Source: a virus. From it: 49,395 bases of DNA. This document shows positions 41,237-48,586 of the stretch, piece after piece. Below the pieces are notes generated by a model. That model saw nothing but the letters and a program-made list of their open reading frames with translations, was not told the origin of the DNA and ran no database searches. The position numbers were made by a program, and so were the translations under genes. The stretch lies in IMG/VR virus record IMGVR_UViG_3300017613_002011, positions 1 to 49,395 of that record; one strand, given 5' to 3'. Every line of letters starts with the position of its first letter. Position 1 is the stretch's first letter.

Positions 41237-42400
41237 TTAGTATTTACGTTTCCGTTTGGGCCTAAGACTCTCCATAATCGCATCGAAGGTATCCTGACAG
41301 AGTTTGAACAATTCATCCTCTCGGTCATTTTTTTCAATATCCTCAATGATCATTTTGATTGATGGATGCTTTTTCTTTTTGGTCGTTGTTAAGTAAGGAG
41401 CCAGAAATCCCTTTGTGTTGATCGAACCATCTGTCCCTGTCCAGTTACCTTCATCTTGAAGAAAGTGGATGCAGGATTTCAAGTTGTCAACGCCATAATC
41501 ACGTAGTACAGGGAAGTAAACTTCACCGTGGTTTCCTGTAAGCTTGTTCTTGGTAAGTTTCGCTTGAACATTCGTTACCACAGTACGCTTCCCTTCTTTT
41601 TCCTTCTTCTGGCAAGCTAACCAGATTTCATGAAAGGCATAGAATTTTAAAGCCTTTCCGCCGGATCTGGTCTTGGGAGTGAACATAGCACCAAAGCCGA
41701 TGTTATCCCGGGTTTGTGAGATAATAATTAATGCGGATCCATTGTCGCTTAGATCCTGTATTCGTTGAGAGCAAAATCTGGAGAATATCTTGGGCTTTCC
41801 GTCACCGTAATCGCCGGTTGTTTTGTTTCCCTTCTCTCTCTTTTTCCTGTTCTCTGAATCTTTTTCCATCGCCGCCTCAGATGTCAAAGCATCAAAGGAA
41901 TCTAACACATGAATGAAAGGACGACCATCATCCAAGTATCTGGCAACATTATCATTGTATTCCTCTATAGTCCTGGAACGGACTAATTCTATCCGATCGG
42001 CACATTTTTTACCGAACAGATAAGCGAGGTTGAACTCATTGGCGGCCTCAACATCATCATAGATAAATCTATAGTTATCAAATCGTTCCAGCAAGGAGCA
42101 TTCAGCAAATACTGTAAAGGCAAATAAGGTCTTGCCCGCATGTGAGTCTCCTATCAGATTGACCATTTTTCCAATCCTGAATGCTCCTTCAATACGTCCA
42201 GAACATTCAAGATTGAAAGTTGTTGAGCCCGTCGGAATGAGTGTAAGAGGATCAACGAATGACTCCTTTTCTTCTGCATAGAAGTCATCCTCAATCTCCT
42301 CCATAGAATCATCAAATTGTTCAGCCACGCTTTTGGTCTGTAATGGCTTGATCTTTTTGATAAGCTTAGGAGTCTTTTTTATCATAATCTTCTTTCCCAT
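41237..42400 (-). CDS. RecA/UvsX-like recombinase
   Basis: 387 residues. Walker A GDSHAGKT at 84-91, a strand RFIYDDVEAANEFN with acidic residues near 111-124, Walker B FIHVLDS at 162-168 and SALIIISQTRDN further on, as in RecA-type cores. The N-terminal 50 residues are a Lys-rich then acidic extension. It would form filaments on single-stranded DNA for strand exchange, with the SSB and the putative mediator encoded upstream. A GGGAG site lies 10 nt before ATG 42400. Confidence 0.85.
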   Translation of the reverse strand: MGKKIMIKKTPKLIKKIKPLQTKSVAEQFDDSMEEIEDDFYAEEKESFVDPLTLIPTGSTTFNLECSGRIEGAFRIGKMVNLIGDSHAGKTLFAFTVFAECSLLERFDNYRFIYDDVEAANEFNLAYLFGKKCADRIELVRSRTIEEYNDNVARYLDDGRPFIHVLDSFDALTSEAAMEKDSENRKKREKGNKTTGDYGDGKPKIFSRFCSQRIQDLSDNGSALIIISQTRDNIGFGAMFTPKTRSGGKALKFYAFHEIWLACQKKEKEGKRTVVTNVQAKLTKNKLTGNHGEVYFPVLRDYGVDNLKSCIHFLQDEGNWTGTDGSINTKGFLAPYLTTTKKKKHPSIKMIIEDIEKNDREDELFKLCQDTFDAIMESLRPKRKRKY

Positions 42401-42413
42401 CCGTCATGCTCCC

Positions 42414-43331
42414 TTATTTCTTTTTCAGTTTCCTGACCACACGTTTTTTCTTTCCTGTGGGCTTCGGAGAAGATGCACCTTTTCCAGCTGTTCGTTCATG
42501 CTTGGGAGTTCTGACATTATCATCAGGAATATCGTCCTCAAAAGGGACATCATCATCCTGACCTGAGGGACCATCCCACGTATAAGTAGGATCTTCCTTG
42601 ATCTCTTTGTCAATCTGCTCATAGGTTGGGTGCATATTGATAACCTGATCGAGTGCAAAACCTTGATCAAGGATTCTTTCAGGGATTGGAGCTTCCCTGT
42701 CAATGAATCTATGTCCCAGATACTGTGTATTTTCAGCACCGGTTCCCTTACGAGTCCAGCATACACTTTTACCAGTATCGGGATCTGAGAAAACCTCATA
42801 TCCACCGCCTCTGGGAAGTTTTGCAATTTCGAGGATCTTTTCTTCCATGAAGAAGTGAGCGGCATCAAAGATTTGAACACCTTTTTTCTCATCTTCCGGA
42901 GTAGTTCTGTCCCATAGCAGGTATATGGAACGCCGTTTGGCACGTTTCTTGCTCCATTCTTTCTTTGGCAACCTGTTTGCCTTGATGTATTCACAAATGG
43001 GGCAAGGTTCTCCAAAGTTTTCAAAGGGACAAACGTAAGGTTTCTGCATTTTGCCTACGTTCTGATGGACATACAAATCCAGAACATAATCAAAATCTGC
43101 TTCCTCTGTAACAGGATTTCCCTGATCATCAAGAGGCATATCTGGACCGGCTTCCCACGGAAGAATGTCAACAATATGTTGTCCTTCTTTGCACGAAAAG
43201 AAGTTTATCCCATCAGGAATATTCTTCTTATTAAATACTGTTGGATAACGGCCTCCACTTTTCTTGGGTGCTTTGTTATGCCGTTTTTTCAATCCACCTT
43301 TACGTTTTTTCATCCTGTCTCTGAAACTCAT
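42414..43331 (-). CDS. Single-stranded DNA-binding protein, gp32-like
   Basis: ATG 43331 has AGGAGAATGATT upstream; a start 6 nt earlier is in frame. 305 residues. A T4 gp32-like zinc site is seen: H89, C101 (YVCPF), C110 and C113 (EPCPICEY), with spacings almost equal to those of T4 gp32. The N-terminus is basic (KKRKGGLKKRHNK) like the gp32 cooperative domain. The C-terminal part has an acidic stretch (DDDVPFEDDIPDDN) and then a Lys/Arg-rich end, unlike T4 gp32, which ends acidic. It protects ssDNA and feeds the recombinase. Confidence 0.85.
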   Translation of the reverse strand: MSFRDRMKKRKGGLKKRHNKAPKKSGGRYPTVFNKKNIPDGINFFSCKEGQHIVDILPWEAGPDMPLDDQGNPVTEEADFDYVLDLYVHQNVGKMQKPYVCPFENFGEPCPICEYIKANRLPKKEWSKKRAKRRSIYLLWDRTTPEDEKKGVQIFDAAHFFMEEKILEIAKLPRGGGYEVFSDPDTGKSVCWTRKGTGAENTQYLGHRFIDREAPIPERILDQGFALDQVINMHPTYEQIDKEIKEDPTYTWDGPSGQDDDVPFEDDIPDDNVRTPKHERTAGKGASSPKPTGKKKRVVRKLKKK

Positions 43332-43372
43332 AATCATTCTCCTAAATAATAAATGTTATACGGGACTAAGCC

Positions 43373-43897
43373 CTATTCCTTTGTTCCACGTAATTTTTTA
43401 CGTGCTTTCATCCTTGCAGTCAGACTCTCCTTATGTTTATGGTGATTGCCAATGTCCATCGCCTTTTTTAAATCCCGAACCTTATTACGCGGCTCAGAAT
43501 GAAATCCTGATATTTGCAAGGAAACAAGATTTCCCAAGGCGTGTTTCTTATGTTCAAAGGCAGTCTTGACGCCGGTAAGCGAGTTGACCACCTTTACACA
43601 CTTATTGAATTTGCGGTAAGCTTTCAGGTATTTTCTATTGGTCAAGATTGTATTCTTGATAGCACCTTCAGCTGGCTTGGATGCGAAATCATATTTGGAT
43701 TGCCAATGCTTTCTGACATCAAGGTCTATGTTAGCGGCAATCCATTCCATCTTGAGTTTAGCATCATCCCGCCTTGCTATGGCATCAGCAAGTAATTTGG
43801 TATAGTGCATAAAAACTGAAGGATGTGTTATCCATTCTCCCTCAAGATCATTTTCATCTACCTCTATATCGAGGTTATAATTTCGCATTTCAGGCAT
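43373..43897 (-). CDS. Helical protein, possible UvsY-like recombination mediator
   Basis: 174 residues, helical and basic. The order VFMHYTKLLADAIARRDDAK, then a conserved-looking KPAEGAIKNTILTNRKYL, then AFEHKKHALGNLVSL is typical of small phage proteins found beside SSB and recombinase genes. I infer a UvsY-like mediator from position and helix pattern; a clamp-loader small subunit is an alternative, since it overlaps the clamp-loader gene by one base. Confidence 0.5.
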   Translation of the reverse strand: MPEMRNYNLDIEVDENDLEGEWITHPSVFMHYTKLLADAIARRDDAKLKMEWIAANIDLDVRKHWQSKYDFASKPAEGAIKNTILTNRKYLKAYRKFNKCVKVVNSLTGVKTAFEHKKHALGNLVSLQISGFHSEPRNKVRDLKKAMDIGNHHKHKESLTARMKARKKLRGTKE

Positions 43898-44853
43898 TAT
43901 TCTTCATCCTCTCCGACCTGGCAAGCGGCATAGCAGGCAAGTCTTAATTGGTCCTTACCCGAATCATAGAAATTATGTTTGAATTCTTCCATGATCAATG
44001 CTATAAGGTCGTTATTATTGTCCATCTTATTACTGATCAAAACCTTAGATAGATAACCCATGATAGGTCGTCTTGCTGATTCGCCATCGGTTTTGAGAAC
44101 ACTCAGGAGTTTTTTAGTTCTGGTCCATCTTGCCGAATCCGACATGTTGAAATTAATCAAGGCACGACAAATATCCTTGACTTCTGCCTCAGCAGTTCCT
44201 GACGATTTCAAGGTCTTGATTGCACCTTTAATATCATCCTTCATATCAATGACTTGATCAAGGTTTTTCAGAGCAATTCCTGGCGATCCTCCTGACAATT
44301 CAATGATTCTATCAAGTATCTCATCCGGAAAGTCTTTCACTTTCTCATTATTCAAGATCCGCCGCATCATTTTCATCAATTCAGAACTTGTTAATAGCTC
44401 GACTTCATAAATATGACAACGCCGTTTAAATGTGTCTTTAAGTGCTTCTGGGTTTGTCGTACAGATAATGAAATGAACATGAGAAGGTGGTTCTTCTAAT
44501 GCTTTCAATAACGCTTCCTGAGAAGCATGGGTAATTTGGTGTGCCTCATCAAACAATACAACTTTCTTATTCCCTTTTAAAGGAAGATAGTGTAACTTAT
44601 CAAGGACTTTTCGTATCGCAGGAAGACCTCTGTCATTTGCGGTATTCATTTCCTGAAAAGATGATTTGGCACACCCGAGACCGCGGGCAATGATTCTGCC
44701 CATAGTAGTTTTTCCGCATCCGGATGGTCCCACGATTAAAAATGCCGCTGGTGGCTTTTCCCTCTTTAATAGAACCTCGAGGTTACTTTTGATATCTGGG
44801 TTACCAGCTAACATTTTCAACGTTGAAGGTCTATATTGTGTCTGTAGGCTCAT
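43897..44853 (-). CDS. Clamp loader ATPase (gp44/DnaX-like)
   Basis: 318 residues. AAA+ motifs: Walker A GPSGCGKTT at 42-50, Walker B VVLFDEAH at 98-105, sensor 1 in CTTN at 131-134, and KRRC at 143-146 in the place of the SRC arginine finger. It loads the sliding clamp (48587) for the polymerase (45845). Only the large subunit is recognised. It follows the ribbon-helix-helix gene by one base. Confidence 0.85.
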   Translation of the reverse strand: MSLQTQYRPSTLKMLAGNPDIKSNLEVLLKREKPPAAFLIVGPSGCGKTTMGRIIARGLGCAKSSFQEMNTANDRGLPAIRKVLDKLHYLPLKGNKKVVLFDEAHQITHASQEALLKALEEPPSHVHFIICTTNPEALKDTFKRRCHIYEVELLTSSELMKMMRRILNNEKVKDFPDEILDRIIELSGGSPGIALKNLDQVIDMKDDIKGAIKTLKSSGTAEAEVKDICRALINFNMSDSARWTRTKKLLSVLKTDGESARRPIMGYLSKVLISNKMDNNNDLIALIMEEFKHNFYDSGKDQLRLACYAACQVGEDEE

Positions 44854-45174
44854 TTATTTTCCTCTGTTTTCGTCTTTAGGGTAACCTACACACGTATTTG
44901 CTTGACTTTGAGGAGCATTACAAATAAGGTCGAATACATTGCAAAATCCATCTGAATCCCTGTTTGGGCAATCGTTAGGAACTGCATTCAAATCCATGCC
45001 TATATGAATTTCTTTAGGATCCCGATGCGGTCTTACTGGCTGTTTCATCTTTTCATCCCATTTAAGAAGGATATTACAGATGAACCTTGATCGGGACATC
45101 CCTGATTCTTTTGCCTTTTTACTTAGCTCCTGTTCTAAAGGATTCGGTATTGTTACGCTTATCGTGATGCCCAT
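44854..45174 (-). CDS. Ribbon-helix-helix protein with Cys-rich tail
   Basis: 106 residues. The N-terminus ITISVTIPNPLEQELSKKAK followed by GMSRSRFICNILL is a ribbon-helix-helix DNA-binding pattern (strand, then two helices). The C-terminal part has DCPNRDSDGFCNVFDLICN and TC, four cysteines that may hold zinc. RHH proteins are typically dimeric repressors. It is the first gene after a promoter with repeated 13-bp elements, so autoregulation is likely. Confidence 0.65.
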   Translation of the reverse strand: MGITISVTIPNPLEQELSKKAKESGMSRSRFICNILLKWDEKMKQPVRPHRDPKEIHIGMDLNAVPNDCPNRDSDGFCNVFDLICNAPQSQANTCVGYPKDENRGK

Positions 45175-45212
45175 GTTATCTCCTGTTGTTTTCTTAATTT
45201 TTCATTTTCAGT

Positions 45213-45241
45213 ATGATAAAACTATTTCAATGAAAAGTCAA
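45213..45241 (-). promoter_or_regulatory. Strong sigma70-like promoter
   Basis: On the - strand TTGACT (45241-45236), a 17-nt spacer and TATCAT (45218-45213). A transcript would start near 45206, about 30 nt before ATG 45174, leaving room for its AGGAGATAAC ribosome binding site. It drives the RHH, clamp-loader and following genes. Confidence 0.75.
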
Positions 45242-45263
45242 GCACAAATTAATGAAAAGTTAA
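45229..45263. repeat. Direct repeat AATGAAAAGTYAA, candidate operator
   Basis: AATGAAAAGTCAA at 45229-45241 and AATGAAAAGTTAA at 45251-45263 are 22 bp apart, two turns of the helix, with the first over the -35 box. The first copy is identical to 33675-33687 at the second promoter. The arrangement suits binding by the RHH protein made from this promoter. Confidence 0.5.
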
Positions 45264-45472
45264 TGACTTTTGCCGAATGTAATTATATCCTTTTCCTTGT
45301 GCAGGTATGTGATTTTCCACTTACCGAAAAGCCTCAGATATTTTGTATATCCGTGTCGTTCGGAGAAGTTCAAAGGTCTGTTATCAAGACACAAACCTCT
45401 GTCTCTGTATCGGAACCAACACATATCTTTAGAGGTAGACACATATAAATTCTTTGTCAGGTATTTATTCAC
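45260..45472 (-). CDS. Hypothetical small basic protein (GTG start)
   Basis: 70 residues using GTG 45472, which overlaps the previous stop by 8 nt; a longer in-frame ATG at 45538 lies inside the upstream gene. The sequence is rich in aromatic and basic residues (CWFRYRDRGLCLDNRP, YTKYLRLFGKWKITYLH). The stop codon lies inside the upstream copy of the 13-bp repeat. No family recognised. Confidence 0.5.
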   Translation of the reverse strand: MNKYLTKNLYVSTSKDMCWFRYRDRGLCLDNRPLNFSERHGYTKYLRLFGKWKITYLHKEKDIITFGKSH

Positions 45473-45713
45473 CTTGATCACCTGCGGCAAATACAGCATT
45501 GCATTTGGTACACATGTATCCACTGACCACCACTTCATTTCTGCAATCCACTATTACATGTTGGCATTGCTGTAATTGTGGTGACTGAATATGTCTATCT
45601 GCGGCCACTGCCCAATCCTGCAATACTTCTGCCCATTCAGCAAGTTTTCCATTCTTTATTGCTTGCTCTTTTAGATCCAATATTGAATCAAGAGTCATGG
45701 CTATTTTATTCAT
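45465..45713 (-). CDS. Small protein with zinc-knuckle end
   Basis: 82 residues. Helical N-terminal half (LDSILDLKEQAIKNGKLAEW), then cysteines at QQCQHVIVDC and YMCTKCNAVF. It overlaps the upstream short frame by ATGA. Probably metal-binding; no family recognised. Confidence 0.55.
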   Translation of the reverse strand: MNKIAMTLDSILDLKEQAIKNGKLAEWAEVLQDWAVAADRHIQSPQLQQCQHVIVDCRNEVVVSGYMCTKCNAVFAAGDQGE

Positions 45714-45829
45714 ACCAGTTCAATATACCTTTCGTTGATAGAGCAAAGATAAGGATCTTTATGATACCCGTACCAACATAAGATTAAATTTCCGTGATTG
45801 GTTTCTCGCTTCCACACCTTGCCAATCAA
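45710..45829 (-). CDS. Short coding-like frame between polymerase and next gene
   Basis: 39 residues if TTG 45829 is the start: IGKVWKRETNHG, LILCWYGYHKDPYLCS, INERYIELV. The composition looks coding and its TGA overlaps the next ATG (ATGA), as for real genes here. The best start signal in the gap, ATG 45848 with AAGGAGG, belongs to another frame that gives only 29 residues. A single-base frameshift near 45830 would join them. Confidence 0.4.
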   Translation of the reverse strand: MIGKVWKRETNHGNLILCWYGYHKDPYLCSINERYIELV

Positions 45830-45844
45830 TTGGATTTGATTTAC

Positions 45845-48583
45845 TCATGCGGCCTCCTTCCAAATTTCTAAGCTTGCATTATCAGGATCAACCTCTCTAA
45901 GATCAGAAAAGTTTCCTCCATCTTCTCTTAACTGTGATATTTCAGCCTCGACTTCCATCGGAATAATCAACCAAGGAAATTCTCCCTGTAACCCTTTAAC
46001 AATTTTATTCACTCCTGCGTGGTAGAATTTGATCTCATCCTCAGGAACGTTACTGATAATACTATCATGAATCTGTCCGACTATCTTGGTTTTCAGGTTG
46101 TTCTTATCAATGAATTTCTGTACCTCAATCAGAGTGTATACCAACATGTGGAAACTTGCTGACTGGATTGGAAAGTTAGTACATTGATTGTCTGACATAT
46201 ATCCTGAAAATCTGAAACCAAAGTGATTGGGAATAAACCCATGATCCCTGTATTCGTTGACAATATCTTCTTTCCACTTAGTATATACAGGAAATCTTTC
46301 ATTCCACATCTTCTCTTGAACATGGGCACAATGTTCCATGAAACTGCCTTCAGTTGGACCATCTTTCTCAATTTCACCCAGTTCATAGATGCCTTTTTCT
46401 TCAAGCCATTCCCTGCATGTCATTCCGTTAGGAAGTTCTAAGTCAGCCTCAATGACATTCTCCCAGAACATTGGAGCGCAAGAACCAAACCAATCACCGT
46501 AGAACTGAGCAAAGGTCCAATTGTTCTTGGCAAAGAATCGAATCATCTTGACCTTCTTCTTTTGTTCCAGAGTATAGTCAGGATTCTCAAGCATGTCAGG
46601 TGGAAGCATCAAAAGGTCAGTTGCATTATCACGATGCATATCCGTTGCAGGATCAATCAGATAATTGATGAAAGTTGGATCTTTGTGATAAGTGGCAGAA
46701 GTGATAACCTCTGCACCTGAAAAGTCAATTTCAGATAGAACACAACCACGTTTAGGAACAATCCCTTTTCTGATTATTGCCTTGATCTCTGCATCACGTT
46801 TAGGAATATTCTGAAAGTTCGGTTTTGATGATGAACTCCTGTAACTGACAGGAATATTCAAATCCCAGAACGGATACATCTTTGTCCTGAATATCTCTCT
46901 TGCAAACTGACCAAGATACGTTCCCTTGGCTTTCTCGTACTTTTTCATTTGCAGGAGTTTTTTGACATAGGGTAAGTTCAAACCCTCAAGAGTCATTTTA
47001 TCCGTCTTGTATCCGCCTTTAGCAGTATAGACAGGATCTTTTCCCAGAACTTCATAGAACAGCTTTCCTAAGTCCTGATTGGAAGTAATCTTGATTGGTC
47101 TGTGAAACATCTTGTGAAACATACTTGCCTCACGACCACTCTCCAGTTCCGCTTTCAGCTTGTCTATCTTCTTGCCTAAGTCAATTTCCGCTTTCTGATA
47201 GTACTTAGAATCCATGTTGATACCATTCAACTGGATCTTAGCCATCTGATTGTTGCCTTCCATGAAGAAATTGTAGGCACTCAACATGCTCTTGGAATGA
47301 ACATCAACCTCACCCAAGACTGATCTCAAGGCATCACTTAGATTTCTCCTCTTTGTGATCTGAGGCATTTGTTGCTCATAGACCATCCACCCATAAATGC
47401 AGTCAAGTCCATTGTATGTGAGGAGTTCTTTAAAAGGAGCTTTCTCAACCGTATTGAATTCACCATTCTTTGATTTCAGGAATGGAGCAATCTCTTTATC
47501 ATATGGACGAACACCGAACCTTACGAATGTCTGAAATTTCAAACCTGTCGATGCTGATCTATTATCCAGGACATGTTCACACATCATGGTATCAAAATGA
47601 ATCCTGGGAAGAACATTAAAGAAGACCATTGACCAGACTTGCTCAAACTTGGCATTATGAGCCATCTTGAGGATTTCATCATCTGCAAGAATCTTCTTCC
47701 AGAGTTTCTTAATGACCTTTAGTTCTTTTTCTGTCCAGAAACTTTTCCACTGATAAGGAAAAGCGAATGCTTTTGTTGGAGATACTGCAACTCCGATGGT
47801 GACAATCTTGTGTCCTTTTCTAAAAGGCTTTAAGCCTGTCGCCTCATAATCGAAGTATATTTTTGACTTACGTTGTAGGATGCGTTTTAACAGCTTTTTA
47901 ACACGCCCGAAGTCAGTCAGTAGGGTTACATTGTCTTCATAGTTCTTTTGCTGAATAACCGGGCGTTCCAACTGTCTGATAGCAAATTTTAAGTCCCGAT
48001 TGAATACACTCTCAAGGTTTTTGTCTTTCTTCTTCTTTTTTGTCCTGAAAATATGATAAGGATGATAAAGAGGAATGATATTACAACCATACACTTGATC
48101 AGGTATAACATATTTTCTCCATCTGTGGATACTTCTGTTTGAGTAGTCTTTTCCGAACAAGGATGATACAGCAAGATCACCCATAAGTAAGATTAATTTA
48201 GGTTTGAGTTGTGTGATTACCTTTTTTAGATAAGGGAAACAACTCTGTACTTGAGCAGGACTTGGAAGAGTGTGTCCATCAGGGCAACATCTGATCGCAT
48301 TTACTTTCCAGCAATCACGATTCATATCAACATTATTGAACCTTAATTGTTGCCTTAGAGGATCGCCACGTTCTCCATAGAAATGCTGATTATAGACATC
48401 ATCCTCGTCACTTGAGAATTCACCTATAATCAGTATTCCTTTCTTTCCCTGCCCTGAGTACTCCATTCTCGGGTGGTCACACTTTTTGTATAACCCACAG
48501 GATAAGCAATCTGATTCAAGATCATTGATATCAACCTTTACCTCAGATCGCTTTTGCAGTTGGGTTTTGGTAAAGAAACCCAT
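45845..48583 (-). CDS. Family A DNA polymerase with N-terminal UDG-like domain
   Basis: 912 residues. N-terminal domain (1-210): cysteines C26, C29, C99 and C115 match the spacing of the 4Fe-4S cluster in family 4 uracil-DNA glycosylases, with GEFSSDEDD and YHPYHIFR in the places of their active-site motifs. Next is a DnaQ-like 3'-5' exonuclease (FDYEATG with D245 and E247). Polymerase motifs: A DFSGAE near 618, B RFFAKNNWTFAQFYG near 675-690, C QIHDS near 837. Motif B has one extra residue between Lys and Phe, as I recall for SPO1-type polymerases. No 5'-3' exonuclease domain is present. This is the replicative polymerase; the clamp gene precedes it by 3 nt. Confidence 0.9.
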   Translation of the reverse strand: MGFFTKTQLQKRSEVKVDINDLESDCLSCGLYKKCDHPRMEYSGQGKKGILIIGEFSSDEDDVYNQHFYGERGDPLRQQLRFNNVDMNRDCWKVNAIRCCPDGHTLPSPAQVQSCFPYLKKVITQLKPKLILLMGDLAVSSLFGKDYSNRSIHRWRKYVIPDQVYGCNIIPLYHPYHIFRTKKKKKDKNLESVFNRDLKFAIRQLERPVIQQKNYEDNVTLLTDFGRVKKLLKRILQRKSKIYFDYEATGLKPFRKGHKIVTIGVAVSPTKAFAFPYQWKSFWTEKELKVIKKLWKKILADDEILKMAHNAKFEQVWSMVFFNVLPRIHFDTMMCEHVLDNRSASTGLKFQTFVRFGVRPYDKEIAPFLKSKNGEFNTVEKAPFKELLTYNGLDCIYGWMVYEQQMPQITKRRNLSDALRSVLGEVDVHSKSMLSAYNFFMEGNNQMAKIQLNGINMDSKYYQKAEIDLGKKIDKLKAELESGREASMFHKMFHRPIKITSNQDLGKLFYEVLGKDPVYTAKGGYKTDKMTLEGLNLPYVKKLLQMKKYEKAKGTYLGQFAREIFRTKMYPFWDLNIPVSYRSSSSKPNFQNIPKRDAEIKAIIRKGIVPKRGCVLSEIDFSGAEVITSATYHKDPTFINYLIDPATDMHRDNATDLLMLPPDMLENPDYTLEQKKKVKMIRFFAKNNWTFAQFYGDWFGSCAPMFWENVIEADLELPNGMTCREWLEEKGIYELGEIEKDGPTEGSFMEHCAHVQEKMWNERFPVYTKWKEDIVNEYRDHGFIPNHFGFRFSGYMSDNQCTNFPIQSASFHMLVYTLIEVQKFIDKNNLKTKIVGQIHDSIISNVPEDEIKFYHAGVNKIVKGLQGEFPWLIIPMEVEAEISQLREDGGNFSDLREVDPDNASLEIWKEAA

Positions 48584-48586
48584 GTA

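Noticed and set aside
45472-45538. Longer start (ATG 45538) for the gene at 45260
   Set aside because: The extra 22 residues lie wholly inside the preceding gene in another frame; GTG 45472 fits the usual short overlaps.
46718-46728. Another copy of the promoter element (TGAAAAGTCAA)
   Set aside because: It lies inside the polymerase coding sequence at motif A, has no matching -10 and no gene start downstream; chance is enough.
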